Positions 1 through 6,867 of a DNA stretch of 11,310 nucleotides are shown here, piece after piece. A program made the translations under genes and the position numbers. The notes below the pieces were generated by a model. The model made no database searches. It was not told the DNA's origin and saw nothing but the letters and a program-made list of their open reading frames with translations. This stretch comes from Pseudomonadaceae bacterium UBA836 (GTDB taxonomy: Bacteria > Pseudomonadota > Gammaproteobacteria > Pseudomonadales > Pseudomonadaceae): the NCBI GenBank assembly GCA_002296055.1, contig DBHE01000077.1, forward strand, positions 1 to 11,310. The letters run 5' to 3'. Position 1 is the first letter of the stretch; every line of letters starts with the position of its first letter.

Positions 1-525
1 GGCGCGGATGCCCGGGTCGAGTGCACCGAAGGGCTCATCCAGCAGCAGAATGCGCGGCTTACCGAGCAGCGCCTGAGCAATCGCCAGCCGCTGCTTCATG
101 CCGCCAGACAGCTCGTGCGGGTACTTCTTCAGCGCGTGTCCAAGGCCGACTTCGGTGAGGATGGCTTCGGCATCAAGGCGAGCCTGCTTGCGCTTGCTGC
201 CGAACAGGTAACCGGTCAGCCCGCGCTGGGCAAAGCCGACGGCTGCCATGACGTTCTCCAGCACGGTCATGTGCGGGAACACCGAGTACTGCTGGAAGAC
301 GATGCCGCGATCCGGGCCAGGCTCATCCGCAATCGGCTTGCCGTCGAGCAGCAGCTCGCCACTGGTGGGTGATTCGGTGCCCAGCAGCATCTTCAGAAAG
401 GTGCTCTTGCCGCAGCCGGAGGCGCCGACCAGGGTGACAAACTCGCCTTCCTGCACGGTGACGTTCAGGCGTTCGAGCACCGGGTTGCCGTCGTAGCTCT
501 TGCCGACGTTCTTTACTTCAATCAT
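1..525 (-). CDS. ABC transporter ATP-binding protein of the putative guanidine/urea importer (3' end outside window)
   Basis: ATPase subunit that should power import of the ligand captured by the binding protein encoded at 1387-2430. It is peripheral on the inner face of the inner membrane. The 175 visible codons contain Walker A GASGCGKST (residues 34-42), a Q-loop in VFQQYSVFP, the signature LSGGMKQR, and Walker B with D-loop (LLLDEPFGALD). This is typical of the NitT/TauT (nitrate/taurine) ATPase group. The start is the ATG at 525-523, which overlaps the permease stop by one base (TGATG), so translation is probably coupled. The protein runs off the left edge of the window; roughly the last third is missing, judged from the usual family length of about 260 residues. 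Family assignment is firm; the substrate is inferred from the neighbours. Confidence 0.93.
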   Translation of the reverse strand, partial: MIEVKNVGKSYDGNPVLERLNVTVQEGEFVTLVGASGCGKSTFLKMLLGTESPTSGELLLDGKPIADEPGPDRGIVFQQYSVFPHMTVLENVMAAVGFAQRGLTGYLFGSKRKQARLDAEAILTEVGLGHALKKYPHELSGGMKQRLAIAQALLGKPRILLLDEPFGALDPGIRA

Positions 526-1343
526 CAGTGGGCTCCTTGGGCATTCCACGGGAACAGGCGGCGCGACAGGGTCGCCAGCAGCCAGTCGAACAGGAAGGCC
601 AGCAGGGTGATCCAGGCCACGTACGGCAGGATCACGTCCATCGACATATAGCGGCGCACCAGAAAGATGCGGTAGCCCAAACCGTCGGTTGCGGCGATGG
701 CTTCAGCGGCGATCAGGAACAGCCAGCCGGCACCGAGCGACAGGCGCACGGCATCGATCAGCTTGGGCATCAGCTGCGGCAGCAGCACGCGCACCAGTAT
801 CTGGCTAGTGTTGGCGCCGAGGGTCTGCGCCTTGACCAACTGTTCGCTGGGGATTTCCTGGGTGCGGCGCTGGATGTCGCGGGCAATGAACGGGGTGATG
901 CCGATGGCAATCAGGATCACCTTGGAGGCTTCACCCAGCCCGAACAGGATGAACAGCACCGGCAGGATCGCCAGCGGCGGTATCAACGACACCACGGTCA
1001 GCAGCGGGCTGAAACCGGCGTTGACCAGCGGCAGGGAGCCGGTAAACAGCCCCAGCGCCAGACCGATGGCTGCGGCGATCAGCACGCCCAGCCCGAGCCG
1101 TTTCATGCTGCTGGCGGTGTCCTGCCAGAACAGGTATTCACCGGTGCGCTTACTCGGCTCCAACGCCATGCGGTCAATGGCGGCGCCCATCTGGCTGAAG
1201 GCCGGCAGCAGCTTGTCGTTGGCGTTTTCGGCCAGTCGCGCATCCGAGGCCACCACGTAAAGCAGCAGCAGTAAAGCAAACGGCAGCAAACCAAGAAACA
1301 GCTTGCCGGCTGGCGGGGGCGTGAGGTTGATCAGTCGCTTCAT
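525..1343 (-). CDS. ABC transporter permease, NitT/TauT type, putative guanidine/urea importer
   Basis: Inner-membrane channel subunit of 272 residues, a normal length for the BPD_transp_1 permease family. A membrane segment lies at about residues 16-33, followed by a polar stretch and a cluster of hydrophobic segments from about residue 83 to 258. The cytoplasmic coupling (EAA-type) loop is at about residues 168-190, around LVKAQTLGA and ending LLPQLMP. The N-terminal region with LAENANDKLLP resembles permeases found beside urea-carboxylase clusters. The start at 1343 (MKRLIN) is chosen by resemblance to family members; an in-frame ATG at 1349 would add two residues, and neither has a strong ribosome binding site. 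It lies 43 bp after the binding protein and overlaps the ATPase start by one base, so it is the middle gene of one operon. Confidence 0.93.
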   Translation of the reverse strand: MKRLINLTPPPAGKLFLGLLPFALLLLLYVVASDARLAENANDKLLPAFSQMGAAIDRMALEPSKRTGEYLFWQDTASSMKRLGLGVLIAAAIGLALGLFTGSLPLVNAGFSPLLTVVSLIPPLAILPVLFILFGLGEASKVILIAIGITPFIARDIQRRTQEIPSEQLVKAQTLGANTSQILVRVLLPQLMPKLIDAVRLSLGAGWLFLIAAEAIAATDGLGYRIFLVRRYMSMDVILPYVAWITLLAFLFDWLLATLSRRLFPWNAQGAH

Positions 1344-1355
1344 GGGCATCCCGGC

Positions 1356-1373
1356 GGGCGCCAGCGGGCGCCC
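1356..1373 (-). repeat. GC-rich intercistronic hairpin between binding protein and permease genes
   Basis: A perfect 7-bp inverted repeat (GGGCGCC / GGCGCCC) with a 4-nt loop lies in the 43-bp gap between the binding-protein stop and the permease start. There is no T-run after it, so it is not a classical terminator. In ABC operons such hairpins often protect the 3' end of the binding-protein message and so raise its level relative to the permease; that role is inferred here. A similar hairpin occurs after the binding-protein gene of the other transporter in this window (9590-9608). Confidence 0.55.
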
Positions 1374-1386
1374 CGTTGGTTCAAGA

Positions 1387-2430
1387 TCAGAGTTGGCCGT
1401 CGGCCGCCATCTGCATGTAGGTCGGGTCAAAGCGCAGCTTCAGGTTGCTGCTGTCGCCGTAATCACCGGCCGGCATCTGTACGCCAATAAAACCGGCGTC
1501 AGGTGCCCCTTCACCCAGCAGGCCGTGGTCGAAGGAAAACTCGGCGACGTACTGCATGGTTTGCTTGAGCTGGGCACTGTTGGTCAGCTCCAGCGCGGCG
1601 GCGGGGGTGTAGAACATTTGCGTGCTGTCGAGCTGAGCCTGGTAGCCGGCCAGATCAGTGCCGGAGGCCTCGGCCATGTAGCTGCGCGCGGCGGCGCCGG
1701 CCTCATCGTCAGCGCTCATGGTGGCCATGATTTCGTACCAGGCGCCGGTCAGTGCCTTGCCCAGCTCGGGGTGTGCGGCGAGGGTGTCGCTGTTGACCAC
1801 CAGCAGGTCGATGATCTCACCGGGGATCTGCGCCGAGTCGAACACCACGGTGCTGTTCGGTTGCTGGCTGATCTCGCTCAGCAGCGGGTTCCAGGTGGCC
1901 ACCGAGGTGACATCGTCAGTGCTGTAGGCGGCGACCAGGTCGGCGTCGGACGTGTTGACCACCTGCACGTCCGCCTCTTTCAGGCCGACCGACTCCAGAG
2001 CGCGCGCCAGGAGATAGTGAGAGACGCTCAGCTCGACCAGATTGACGTTCTGGCCTTTGATGTCGGCAAGCTGCTCCTTGCCCTTGAGCACGATGCCGTC
2101 ATTGCCGTTGGAGAAGTCGCCGACGATCAGCGCGGTGCTGTCCACGCCGCCCGCAGCCGGGATGGTCAGCGCGTCCATGTTGGTCATGGTGCAGGCGTCA
2201 AACTCGCCGGCGGTGTACTGGTTGATTGACTCGATGTAGTCGTTGATCTGTACGACCTCGATATCGATGTCGTACTTGTCGGCCCACTTCTGGACGATGC
2301 CTTGTTCGGCGCCGTATGCCCAAGGCATCCAGCCAACGTAGATGGACCAGCAGAGCTTGAAGCTGTCTTGGGCCTGGGCGCCGGATGACAGCAGCAGGGA
2401 GCTGAGTAGCAGGGCGGATAATCTTTTCAT
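1387..2430 (-). CDS. Periplasmic substrate-binding protein, urea carboxylase-associated ABC family (putative guanidine/urea binding)
   Basis: Secreted periplasmic receptor of 347 residues that delivers ligand to the permease at 525-1343. It starts MKRLSALLLSS and has a Sec signal peptide with a probable cut after AQA at residue 20. The mature N-terminus (FKLCWSIYVGWMPWAY) and the stretch MTNMDALTIPAAGGVDS are characteristic of the TIGRFAM group named 'ABC transporter periplasmic binding protein, urea carboxylase region', a branch of the NMT1/NitT-TauT fold. The family name says urea, but many such clusters sit under guanidine riboswitches, and this one does too (2484-2576), so guanidine is the better guess. 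The start at 2430 is preceded by TGAGAGG with 6 nt spacing; an upstream in-frame start would run into the leader and lacks a signal peptide. The stop TGA is at 1389-1387. Family is confident; ligand is inferred. Confidence 0.93.
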   Translation of the reverse strand: MKRLSALLLSSLLLSSGAQAQDSFKLCWSIYVGWMPWAYGAEQGIVQKWADKYDIDIEVVQINDYIESINQYTAGEFDACTMTNMDALTIPAAGGVDSTALIVGDFSNGNDGIVLKGKEQLADIKGQNVNLVELSVSHYLLARALESVGLKEADVQVVNTSDADLVAAYSTDDVTSVATWNPLLSEISQQPNSTVVFDSAQIPGEIIDLLVVNSDTLAAHPELGKALTGAWYEIMATMSADDEAGAAARSYMAEASGTDLAGYQAQLDSTQMFYTPAAALELTNSAQLKQTMQYVAEFSFDHGLLGEGAPDAGFIGVQMPAGDYGDSSNLKLRFDPTYMQMAADGQL

Positions 2431-2483
2431 CGGAAACCTCTCAGTCAATTTCACGTGGAGCACTCCTGGCAGTGTTGCCAATC
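2431..2483 (-). promoter_or_regulatory. Leader between riboswitch aptamer and start codon (probable expression platform, RBS)
   Basis: This stretch links the aptamer to the binding-protein ATG. It contains two small hairpins that cannot form together: TGGCA-ACAC-TGCCA (2480-2467) and CACT-GCCAGG-AGTG (2474-2461). The Shine-Dalgarno sequence GAGAGG ends 6 nt before the ATG. No U-tract follows either hairpin, so an intrinsic terminator switch is not apparent. I could not identify a clear anti-Shine-Dalgarno pairing by eye, so how ligand binding is read out remains open. Confidence 0.45.
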
Positions 2484-2576
2484 GTCTCCCGGGCTTTTAT
2501 CCCGCCGTGTAACCTTTGTCTGAAAGGTCGAGTGCTCTCGGACCAGTCGCTGCGGTGGCAGCCGGAACCCTAGCGC
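2484..2576 (-). promoter_or_regulatory. Guanidine-I (ykkC subtype 1) riboswitch aptamer
   Basis: Read on the minus strand, this 93-nt segment carries the hallmark boxes of the guanidine-I riboswitch in the right order: GGGTTCCG (2570-2563), GGTCCGAGAG (2544-2535), ACACGGCGGG (2510-2501) and AAAAGCCCGGGAGA (2498-2485). Between them are the expected variable hairpins, GCTGC-CACC-GCAGC (2562-2549) and ACCTTT/AAAGGT (2528-2512). In this RNA class free guanidinium binding turns genes on; known targets include guanidine exporters, guanidine/urea carboxylase operons and NitT-type ABC importers. It ends about 53 nt before the binding-protein ATG and presumably controls the whole transporter operon. 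Subtype 2 ykkC RNAs (ppGpp, PRPP and others) look alike, but the gene context favours guanidine. Confidence 0.93.
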
Positions 2577-2802
2577 TCTATTTGCAAGTTGTGTGTTACG
2601 CCGTCTGTTGGAGTGCGAACATCTGAACTGAAAGCAAGGTGCGGGCCAATAGGGGCGAAGGCCATGGCAACGGGGCTTTGCGCGGCATGGACACTGATGG
2701 TGGCGCTGCTGCGTGCTGCAATGTGGTGCATTGCACTGCACTTTGATGATTCATTTTGGGGCGTCTTGGCGGCGTGCTGGGTGTCGCCACCGCAGGGCGG
2801 GC
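2577..2802. other. Intergenic region holding the guanidine-operon promoter and the end of the c-di-GMP gene transcript
   Basis: About 226 bp without a convincing gene, between the stop of the PilZ-DUF1631-GGDEF-EAL gene and the riboswitch, both on the minus strand. The promoter of the riboswitch operon must lie just upstream of 2576, but I see no convincing -35/-10 pair. No hairpin with a T-run follows the upstream gene's stop, so read-through from that gene cannot be excluded. The only notable structure is the imperfect dyad at 2713-2741. Confidence 0.5.
2713..2741. repeat. Imperfect dyad (11-bp arms with 2-nt bulge) upstream of guanidine operon
   Basis: The arms TGCAATG (2717-2723) and CATTGCA (2729-2735) form a perfect 7-bp inverted repeat around a 5-nt centre. 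The pairing extends by GTGC (2713-2716) with GCAC (2738-2741) if CT at 2736-2737 bulges. It lies about 140 bp upstream of the riboswitch and contains GTGCA/TGCAC half-sites that loosely resemble NtrC boxes, but the spacing is not canonical. It could be a regulator-binding site or a transcript-end hairpin; no T-run follows on the minus strand. Confidence 0.4.
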
Positions 2803-5800
2803 TCAGCGTGGGCGCAGGTCCAGCTGGTCGAGCATCAGCGGCTGGCCAAACAGGTAGCCCTGGGCATAATCCACTCCCAGTTCGGTGACCGTGTTGAGGG
2901 TCGGCTGGTTGCCAACGTACTCGGCGATCACCTTCTTGTGCAGGTAGTGCCCCATCTCGGTGATCGATTTGACCAGGGCGTAGTCGACATCGCTGTTGTT
3001 GATATCGCGCACAAAGTTGCCATCGATCTTGATGAAGTCCACCGGCAGTTGCTTGAGGTAAGAGTAGGAGGACTGCCCCACACCAAAGTCATCCAGCGAA
3101 AAGCGACAGCCGATGCCACGCATTTCGCGGATAAAGTCGGCGGCGTCTTCGAGGTTGGTGATGGCCACGGTTTCGGTGATCTCGAACACCAGCTTCTCGC
3201 GCGGTACTGGGTAGCGCACCAGCGCGTCAAAGATAAAGTCCAGAAAGGTCTCGTCGTTCAGGCTCTGGCCCGACAGGTTGACCGAAAAGCCGCCGAACAG
3301 CGGGAGCTGGTCGGCGTTGTGATACATCCATAGCAATACGTGTTCGATGACCCAGCGATCCACTGCTGCCATGCGGTTGTATTCTTCGGCCACCTTGATG
3401 AACTCGGCCGGTGGCATCGCTTCGCCCTGATCGTCCAGCACGCTAAGTAGCACTTCGTAGTGGGGCAGGGCGCCATTGCTGGCGTTGATCGGGGTGATTT
3501 GCTGGCAGCGTAGCGCCAGGTTGTCGTTGTCCAGCGCGCGGTTGATGCGCGTGACCCAGGCCATGACCTCGTCCAGCTGCTCCAGCTGACGGTCGCCAGG
3601 GCGCACCATGAGCACATCCTTGTAGCCCTTTTTCTTGGAGAGGCTGGCAGCCGCCTCCACCGAGCGCAGGCGTTCCATGACCTTACCGCTGCCGCGCTCC
3701 AGGCCTGCCAGTGCCAGCGCCGTGTTGATGACGAAGCTATGGCCCTCATAATGAAAACGCGCCTCTTCGATCATGCCCTTGAGCTGGCGCGCGCTGTTGT
3801 AGCCCAGGGTTTCGGCGTCCTCATCCAGTAGCAGTGCAAACTGGTCGGCGCCCAGGCGGCCGACCAGGGTATCCGGTGGCAGGAAGTTGGCCAAACGGCG
3901 TGATAACTCGGTGAGAAACTGGTCGCCAGCGTCATAACCGCAGGCATTGTTGATTACCTTGAATTGCAGTACGTCGATAAACAGCAGGCTGTAGCCGGGG
4001 TGCTCTTCTTCAGTTGGGCTGGCGACCTGTTGCGCCAATGCGCGGCAAAACGCCTTACGTGTCAGGAAGCCGGTTAGCGGGTCGTGGCAGGAATCGAATG
4101 CCAGTTTGTCGTAAACCTTCTGTACCAGCGCGTCCAATCCCTGCTCTACCGCCGGCAGCGCAGCTTCGCTGAGCTGGCTCAGACGGCCGTCACGCAACGC
4201 CAGCGCTACCTGCTCCAGGCCCAGCTCCAGACTGCGGGTGCCCTGATGGTTGGCGAACACATACAGGCCGTTGTCGTCGGCCACCCAGACGAGCTGCAGC
4301 AGGGCAGTGGGGTGGTCTTGTTCGCTGTACTGAAACCACTGATTGGCGTGCAGCGCACGTGCGCGGCGGACCCAGCGTTGCAAGGCCGGGGATGGGCTGA
4401 TGGCCGGCGGCTGGTCGTCCGCTGGCAGTGGGGGTAGCTCGACTTGTGTCAGCGGTACGCCTGCCGGATCGCAAGCCAACAGATTAGCGATTTGTTTGAT
4501 TTGCTGCTGCGGGCTGAAGTGCAGGGTCGGAATCTTGTCGAGCCCCTTTTCGACCAGTTGCAGCAGCTCATCATCGGCCAATACGCGCTCCAGCGCTTCC
4601 AGGTGCTGCGGGTCGCGGTTGGCTGCCAGTTGTTCGATGACTTGCAGTGTCATTGCCCAGCTGCGGCTGGCGACCCCTTCGCGCAGGTAGCTGAGCAGCA
4701 GCAGGCTGCGCCATCCGTGTTCCAGCAGGTCGGGTACCGCCTGCGGCACCGGCTTGGACAGGATGCGGCTCAGCTCCTGATGAATCTGGCGGTTGGCGTG
4801 GCGCATTCGCTGGCGGCCGTCGCAGCTCTGGCGCAGGCGTAGCAGGCTGCGCTCGATCAGTCGCTTCTCTCGGCTCACCAGGTGGTCGAGCCGTGCCAGC
4901 CCCTGGCTGAAACCATCGTTGCTGGACGAGTCGCCGAGAATGCCGTGAATGGCTTCCAGAATCACCGGGGTGTTGGCAGCCAGGTTGCTGCTGCCGCGGT
5001 CGGCCAGCAGAGCGATATGATTGAGCGCCTGGCGCGCAGGGTGACTGTCTTCGGCAAACAGGTCTGGGTTGTCCAAGAGGCTGCGCAGCAGCGGTACCTG
5101 CAGCGCGCGGAAGGCATCGCTCAGCTCGCTACCTATGCGTTCGCCCTGCATGATGCTGTCGAACAGGCTCTCCACGGTGTCGGCAGCGTCCTGCTCTTGC
5201 TCAGACAGGGGCTTGCCGATGCCCTTGGCCTGCTGCAGTACCTGGCGCAGCCCGCCGCTGCGCTGCAGACGCTCGGTGTCGGTGAGTGCGTATTGCTGCA
5301 GTTCGGCAAGTTGGTCAAGGGTGGCCTGCTGCTGGGCAGGTGAGGATACATTGCCCGGACGTTGTCCCTGGGCCTGGCGGCGCAGCGCCATCAGCTGGCT
5401 GGCGGTGCCATACGCGGTTGCCGCATTCGTGCCTCGCTTGGGCGGTGCGGGGGCAGCACTGCTTGGCTTGGCGTCGACGGCAGCTTCCGGCGGCGCTATG
5501 GCGGTCACGCTGGGTGCGCTGGTCACGGCGGGCGCGGCGGTGGGTACAACCGGCGGCCTTGCCTGCTCGGTCAGATAGCGGGTGACATCAATGTTGGGCA
5601 GGATGTCGGCGTCGATGAACAGCTGATTGAGCTGTCGGTAAAGCTGCTCCAGGCTGCTCAGCACGGTTTGCTGCAATACCGCGTAAATGACTTCCAGTTG
5701 TGGGTTGCCCAGTTCCAGATGACGAATCTGGTCAAAGAACCCATTGCACAGGGCGGCTGGTGAAAAGGGGTTCAGGTTGCGTCTTCCACCGGGCCGGCCA

Positions 5801-6594
5801 AAGGCCGCGTCCAGGCGAATCTGCAGTTCGATCAGTTCGTTGCGCAGGCGCAGTTCAAGGCGCGAAACGATCACCCTGATCAGCAGCCAGTCTTCAAAGT
5901 CGTTCTTGGTGACCAGTGCCAAGGGGGCGTTTTGCTGCGTATCGGCCGGTGTGTCGGGTGGTTCGCCGCGGCTTTGCGCCATCGCGTTGCTGACCAGGCC
6001 GCGGCTCAGAGCGGTGAAAACCTGCTGACGTTGCTGGCGCAGGTGTCGCTGGGCGATCAGAAAGCGCTGCTGCGCTTCGCTTTGCAGCTGTTTGTCTGCT
6101 GCGGCCAGCAGGCCGTGATCCAGTTGATGGCAAAAGCTTGGATAGTGCTGCAGCAGGTATTGGTAGACGCGGCTGCAGGCTGCTTGCATCAGGTGCTGCT
6201 TCTGCCGTGGTGCCAGTGCTGAAGGGGTACCAAGCACGGCACCGGGGTCTGCCTGTTGGGCAGACTGGGCAGCGGCCAAGTGTTGCAGCACACGGAAGAT
6301 CGCCGGATCCGGTTGGCGCAGACTGAGGCCCAGACTGGTTTGGCCGATGTGCATCAGGTTGACCGGCAGATGCAGCGGCTGGCGGCCCTGCTGAACGCTG
6401 ACCGTAGCCTGACCGCGTAGCCCCGGGAAGCCAGCCAATTGCCGCACGATGGCCGCCCCGTCGGCGCCTGCAAAGGACAACTGCAGGCCGCCCTGGCTGT
6501 ATTCGCTGATCACGCAGCGATAGGTATCGGTACCCGTGACTGCCAGCACCGCGTCGATATTGCAGACGTGGCGTGGGTATTTGCGTTGTTCCAT
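2803..6594 (-). CDS. Large PilZ-DUF1631-GGDEF-EAL c-di-GMP signalling protein with degenerate GGDEF motif
   Basis: A 1263-residue cytoplasmic protein with no membrane segment seen. Residues 2-95 are a PilZ-like c-di-GMP sensor with RKYPR (4-8) and EYSQGG (31-36); the usual D/N of the second motif is E. The middle, about residues 110-800, is DUF1631, recognised from segments such as VPLLRSLLDNPDLFAEDSHPARQALN, with a Pro/Ala-rich linker at about 345-392. The GGDEF domain (about 838-995) reads GADQF at 915-919, so the signature E is Q and the second G is A, and it lacks an RxxD inhibitory site; it is probably not an active cyclase but could still bind GTP. The EAL domain (about 1020-1255) reads EVLL at 1047-1050, keeps N of VNLSGQS, the E of ITET, DD at 1168-1169, K1189 and E1225, and so may be an active phosphodiesterase. 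The second E of the usual AEGVE motif is G1228. The start at 6594 is chosen because PilZ homology begins at MEQRKYPRH; AGGA lies just 2 nt before it. The longer frame from 6681 adds 29 residues with no homology. Confidence 0.93.
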   Translation of the reverse strand: MEQRKYPRHVCNIDAVLAVTGTDTYRCVISEYSQGGLQLSFAGADGAAIVRQLAGFPGLRGQATVSVQQGRQPLHLPVNLMHIGQTSLGLSLRQPDPAIFRVLQHLAAAQSAQQADPGAVLGTPSALAPRQKQHLMQAACSRVYQYLLQHYPSFCHQLDHGLLAAADKQLQSEAQQRFLIAQRHLRQQRQQVFTALSRGLVSNAMAQSRGEPPDTPADTQQNAPLALVTKNDFEDWLLIRVIVSRLELRLRNELIELQIRLDAAFGRPGGRRNLNPFSPAALCNGFFDQIRHLELGNPQLEVIYAVLQQTVLSSLEQLYRQLNQLFIDADILPNIDVTRYLTEQARPPVVPTAAPAVTSAPSVTAIAPPEAAVDAKPSSAAPAPPKRGTNAATAYGTASQLMALRRQAQGQRPGNVSSPAQQQATLDQLAELQQYALTDTERLQRSGGLRQVLQQAKGIGKPLSEQEQDAADTVESLFDSIMQGERIGSELSDAFRALQVPLLRSLLDNPDLFAEDSHPARQALNHIALLADRGSSNLAANTPVILEAIHGILGDSSSNDGFSQGLARLDHLVSREKRLIERSLLRLRQSCDGRQRMRHANRQIHQELSRILSKPVPQAVPDLLEHGWRSLLLLSYLREGVASRSWAMTLQVIEQLAANRDPQHLEALERVLADDELLQLVEKGLDKIPTLHFSPQQQIKQIANLLACDPAGVPLTQVELPPLPADDQPPAISPSPALQRWVRRARALHANQWFQYSEQDHPTALLQLVWVADDNGLYVFANHQGTRSLELGLEQVALALRDGRLSQLSEAALPAVEQGLDALVQKVYDKLAFDSCHDPLTGFLTRKAFCRALAQQVASPTEEEHPGYSLLFIDVLQFKVINNACGYDAGDQFLTELSRRLANFLPPDTLVGRLGADQFALLLDEDAETLGYNSARQLKGMIEEARFHYEGHSFVINTALALAGLERGSGKVMERLRSVEAAASLSKKKGYKDVLMVRPGDRQLEQLDEVMAWVTRINRALDNDNLALRCQQITPINASNGALPHYEVLLSVLDDQGEAMPPAEFIKVAEEYNRMAAVDRWVIEHVLLWMYHNADQLPLFGGFSVNLSGQSLNDETFLDFIFDALVRYPVPREKLVFEITETVAITNLEDAADFIREMRGIGCRFSLDDFGVGQSSYSYLKQLPVDFIKIDGNFVRDINNSDVDYALVKSITEMGHYLHKKVIAEYVGNQPTLNTVTELGVDYAQGYLFGQPLMLDQLDLRPR

Positions 6595-6614
6595 GGTCCT
6601 GGCTCGACGTAACC

Positions 6615-6630
6615 GCGCTTGCGCAAGCGC
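6615..6630. repeat. Perfect 16-bp palindrome upstream of the PilZ-DUF1631-GGDEF-EAL gene
   Basis: GCGCTTGCGCAAGCGC is its own reverse complement. It ends 20 bp before the ATG at 6594, in the likely 5' leader of the c-di-GMP gene. Its centre TTGCGCAA is shared with the direct repeats at 6660-6696. It could be a dimeric-regulator operator or form an RNA hairpin near the ribosome binding site. Confidence 0.6.
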
Positions 6631-6659
6631 CTCCCTGTTTGTCCCAGTGTAAGTATTGC

Positions 6660-6696
6660 GTGCGCAAAAGTCTGCCCGCATACAGTGCGCAAAAGT
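6660..6696. repeat. 12-bp direct repeat GTGCGCAAAAGT, two copies
   Basis: Identical copies of GTGCGCAAAAGT lie at 6660-6671 and 6685-6696, 25 bp start to start, between the divergent c-di-GMP gene and nitrate operon. On the minus strand each contains TTGCGC, a poor -35-like hexamer, but I could not pair either with a good -10. The spacing of about 2.4 helical turns and the shared core with the palindrome at 6615-6630 suggest an operator array. No known regulator is assigned. Confidence 0.5.
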
Positions 6697-6786
6697 TGAT
6701 CAGTGCACCCGCGTCAATCAGGACTCACCCAAGAGACACTCCTGGTTTTTGGCTTGTTGTTAATAAAAACAATGGTTTGCGGATAT

Positions 6787-6802
6787 TGGCACAGGCCTTG
6801 CG
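6787..6802 (+). promoter_or_regulatory. Sigma-54 (RpoN) -24/-12 promoter of the nitrate operon
   Basis: TGGCAC-N5-TTGCG fits the sigma-54 consensus TGGCAC-N5-TTGCW except the last base. The invariant GG (6788-6789) and GC (6800-6801) have exactly 10 bp between them. Transcription would start near 6813, precisely at the first hairpin of the leader. Sigma-54 promoters need an enhancer-binding activator; NtrC is the expected one for nitrogen assimilation. Only a TGCACC half-site (6704-6709) is seen upstream, so the activator site is not established. Confidence 0.85.
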
Positions 6803-6812
6803 TTTACTCCGC

Positions 6813-6867
6813 TGTCAGCATGCCCAATGGCGGGCAACTGATAACAATTTTTCGGGCAAAGGCGTCC
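6813..6867 (+). promoter_or_regulatory. Two-hairpin ANTAR (NasT/NasR-type) antiterminator leader
   Basis: The first hairpin has an outer stem TGTCAG/CTGATA (6813-6818 with 6838-6843), a small internal loop, an inner stem TGCCC/GGGCA and the hexaloop AATGGC (6826-6831). The second is GGGC/GTCC (6854-6857 with 6864-6867, one G-U pair) closing the hexaloop AAAGGC (6858-6863). Both loops have A at position 1 and G at position 4, the rule for ANTAR-protein RNA targets. The second hairpin uses bases 6861-6867, which are also the 5' arm of the terminator, so the two exclude each other. A NasT or NasR protein that is active with nitrate would hold the antiterminator and allow transcription of the porin and transporter genes. 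The regulator itself is not in the window. Confidence 0.85.

Noticed and set aside
528-2229. Long plus-strand open frames (528-1274 and 1303-2229) opposite the permease and binding-protein genes
   Set aside because: Low-complexity Gln/His/Gly-rich translations with no recognisable domain, fully covered by well-supported minus-strand genes.
2583-2598. Sigma-54-like site TAACAC-N5-TTGCA before the guanidine riboswitch (minus strand)
   Set aside because: The nearly invariant GG of the -24 element is AA, so it is not called as a promoter; kept only as a hint in the findings.
2589-2888. Small open frames on both strands in the gap between the c-di-GMP gene and the riboswitch
   Set aside because: They overlap the riboswitch or the neighbouring gene end, lack good ribosome binding sites, and show no recognisable protein features.
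6704-6709. TGCACC as an NtrC site upstream of the sigma-54 promoter
   Set aside because: Only a half-site; no GGTGCA partner at the canonical spacing was found.
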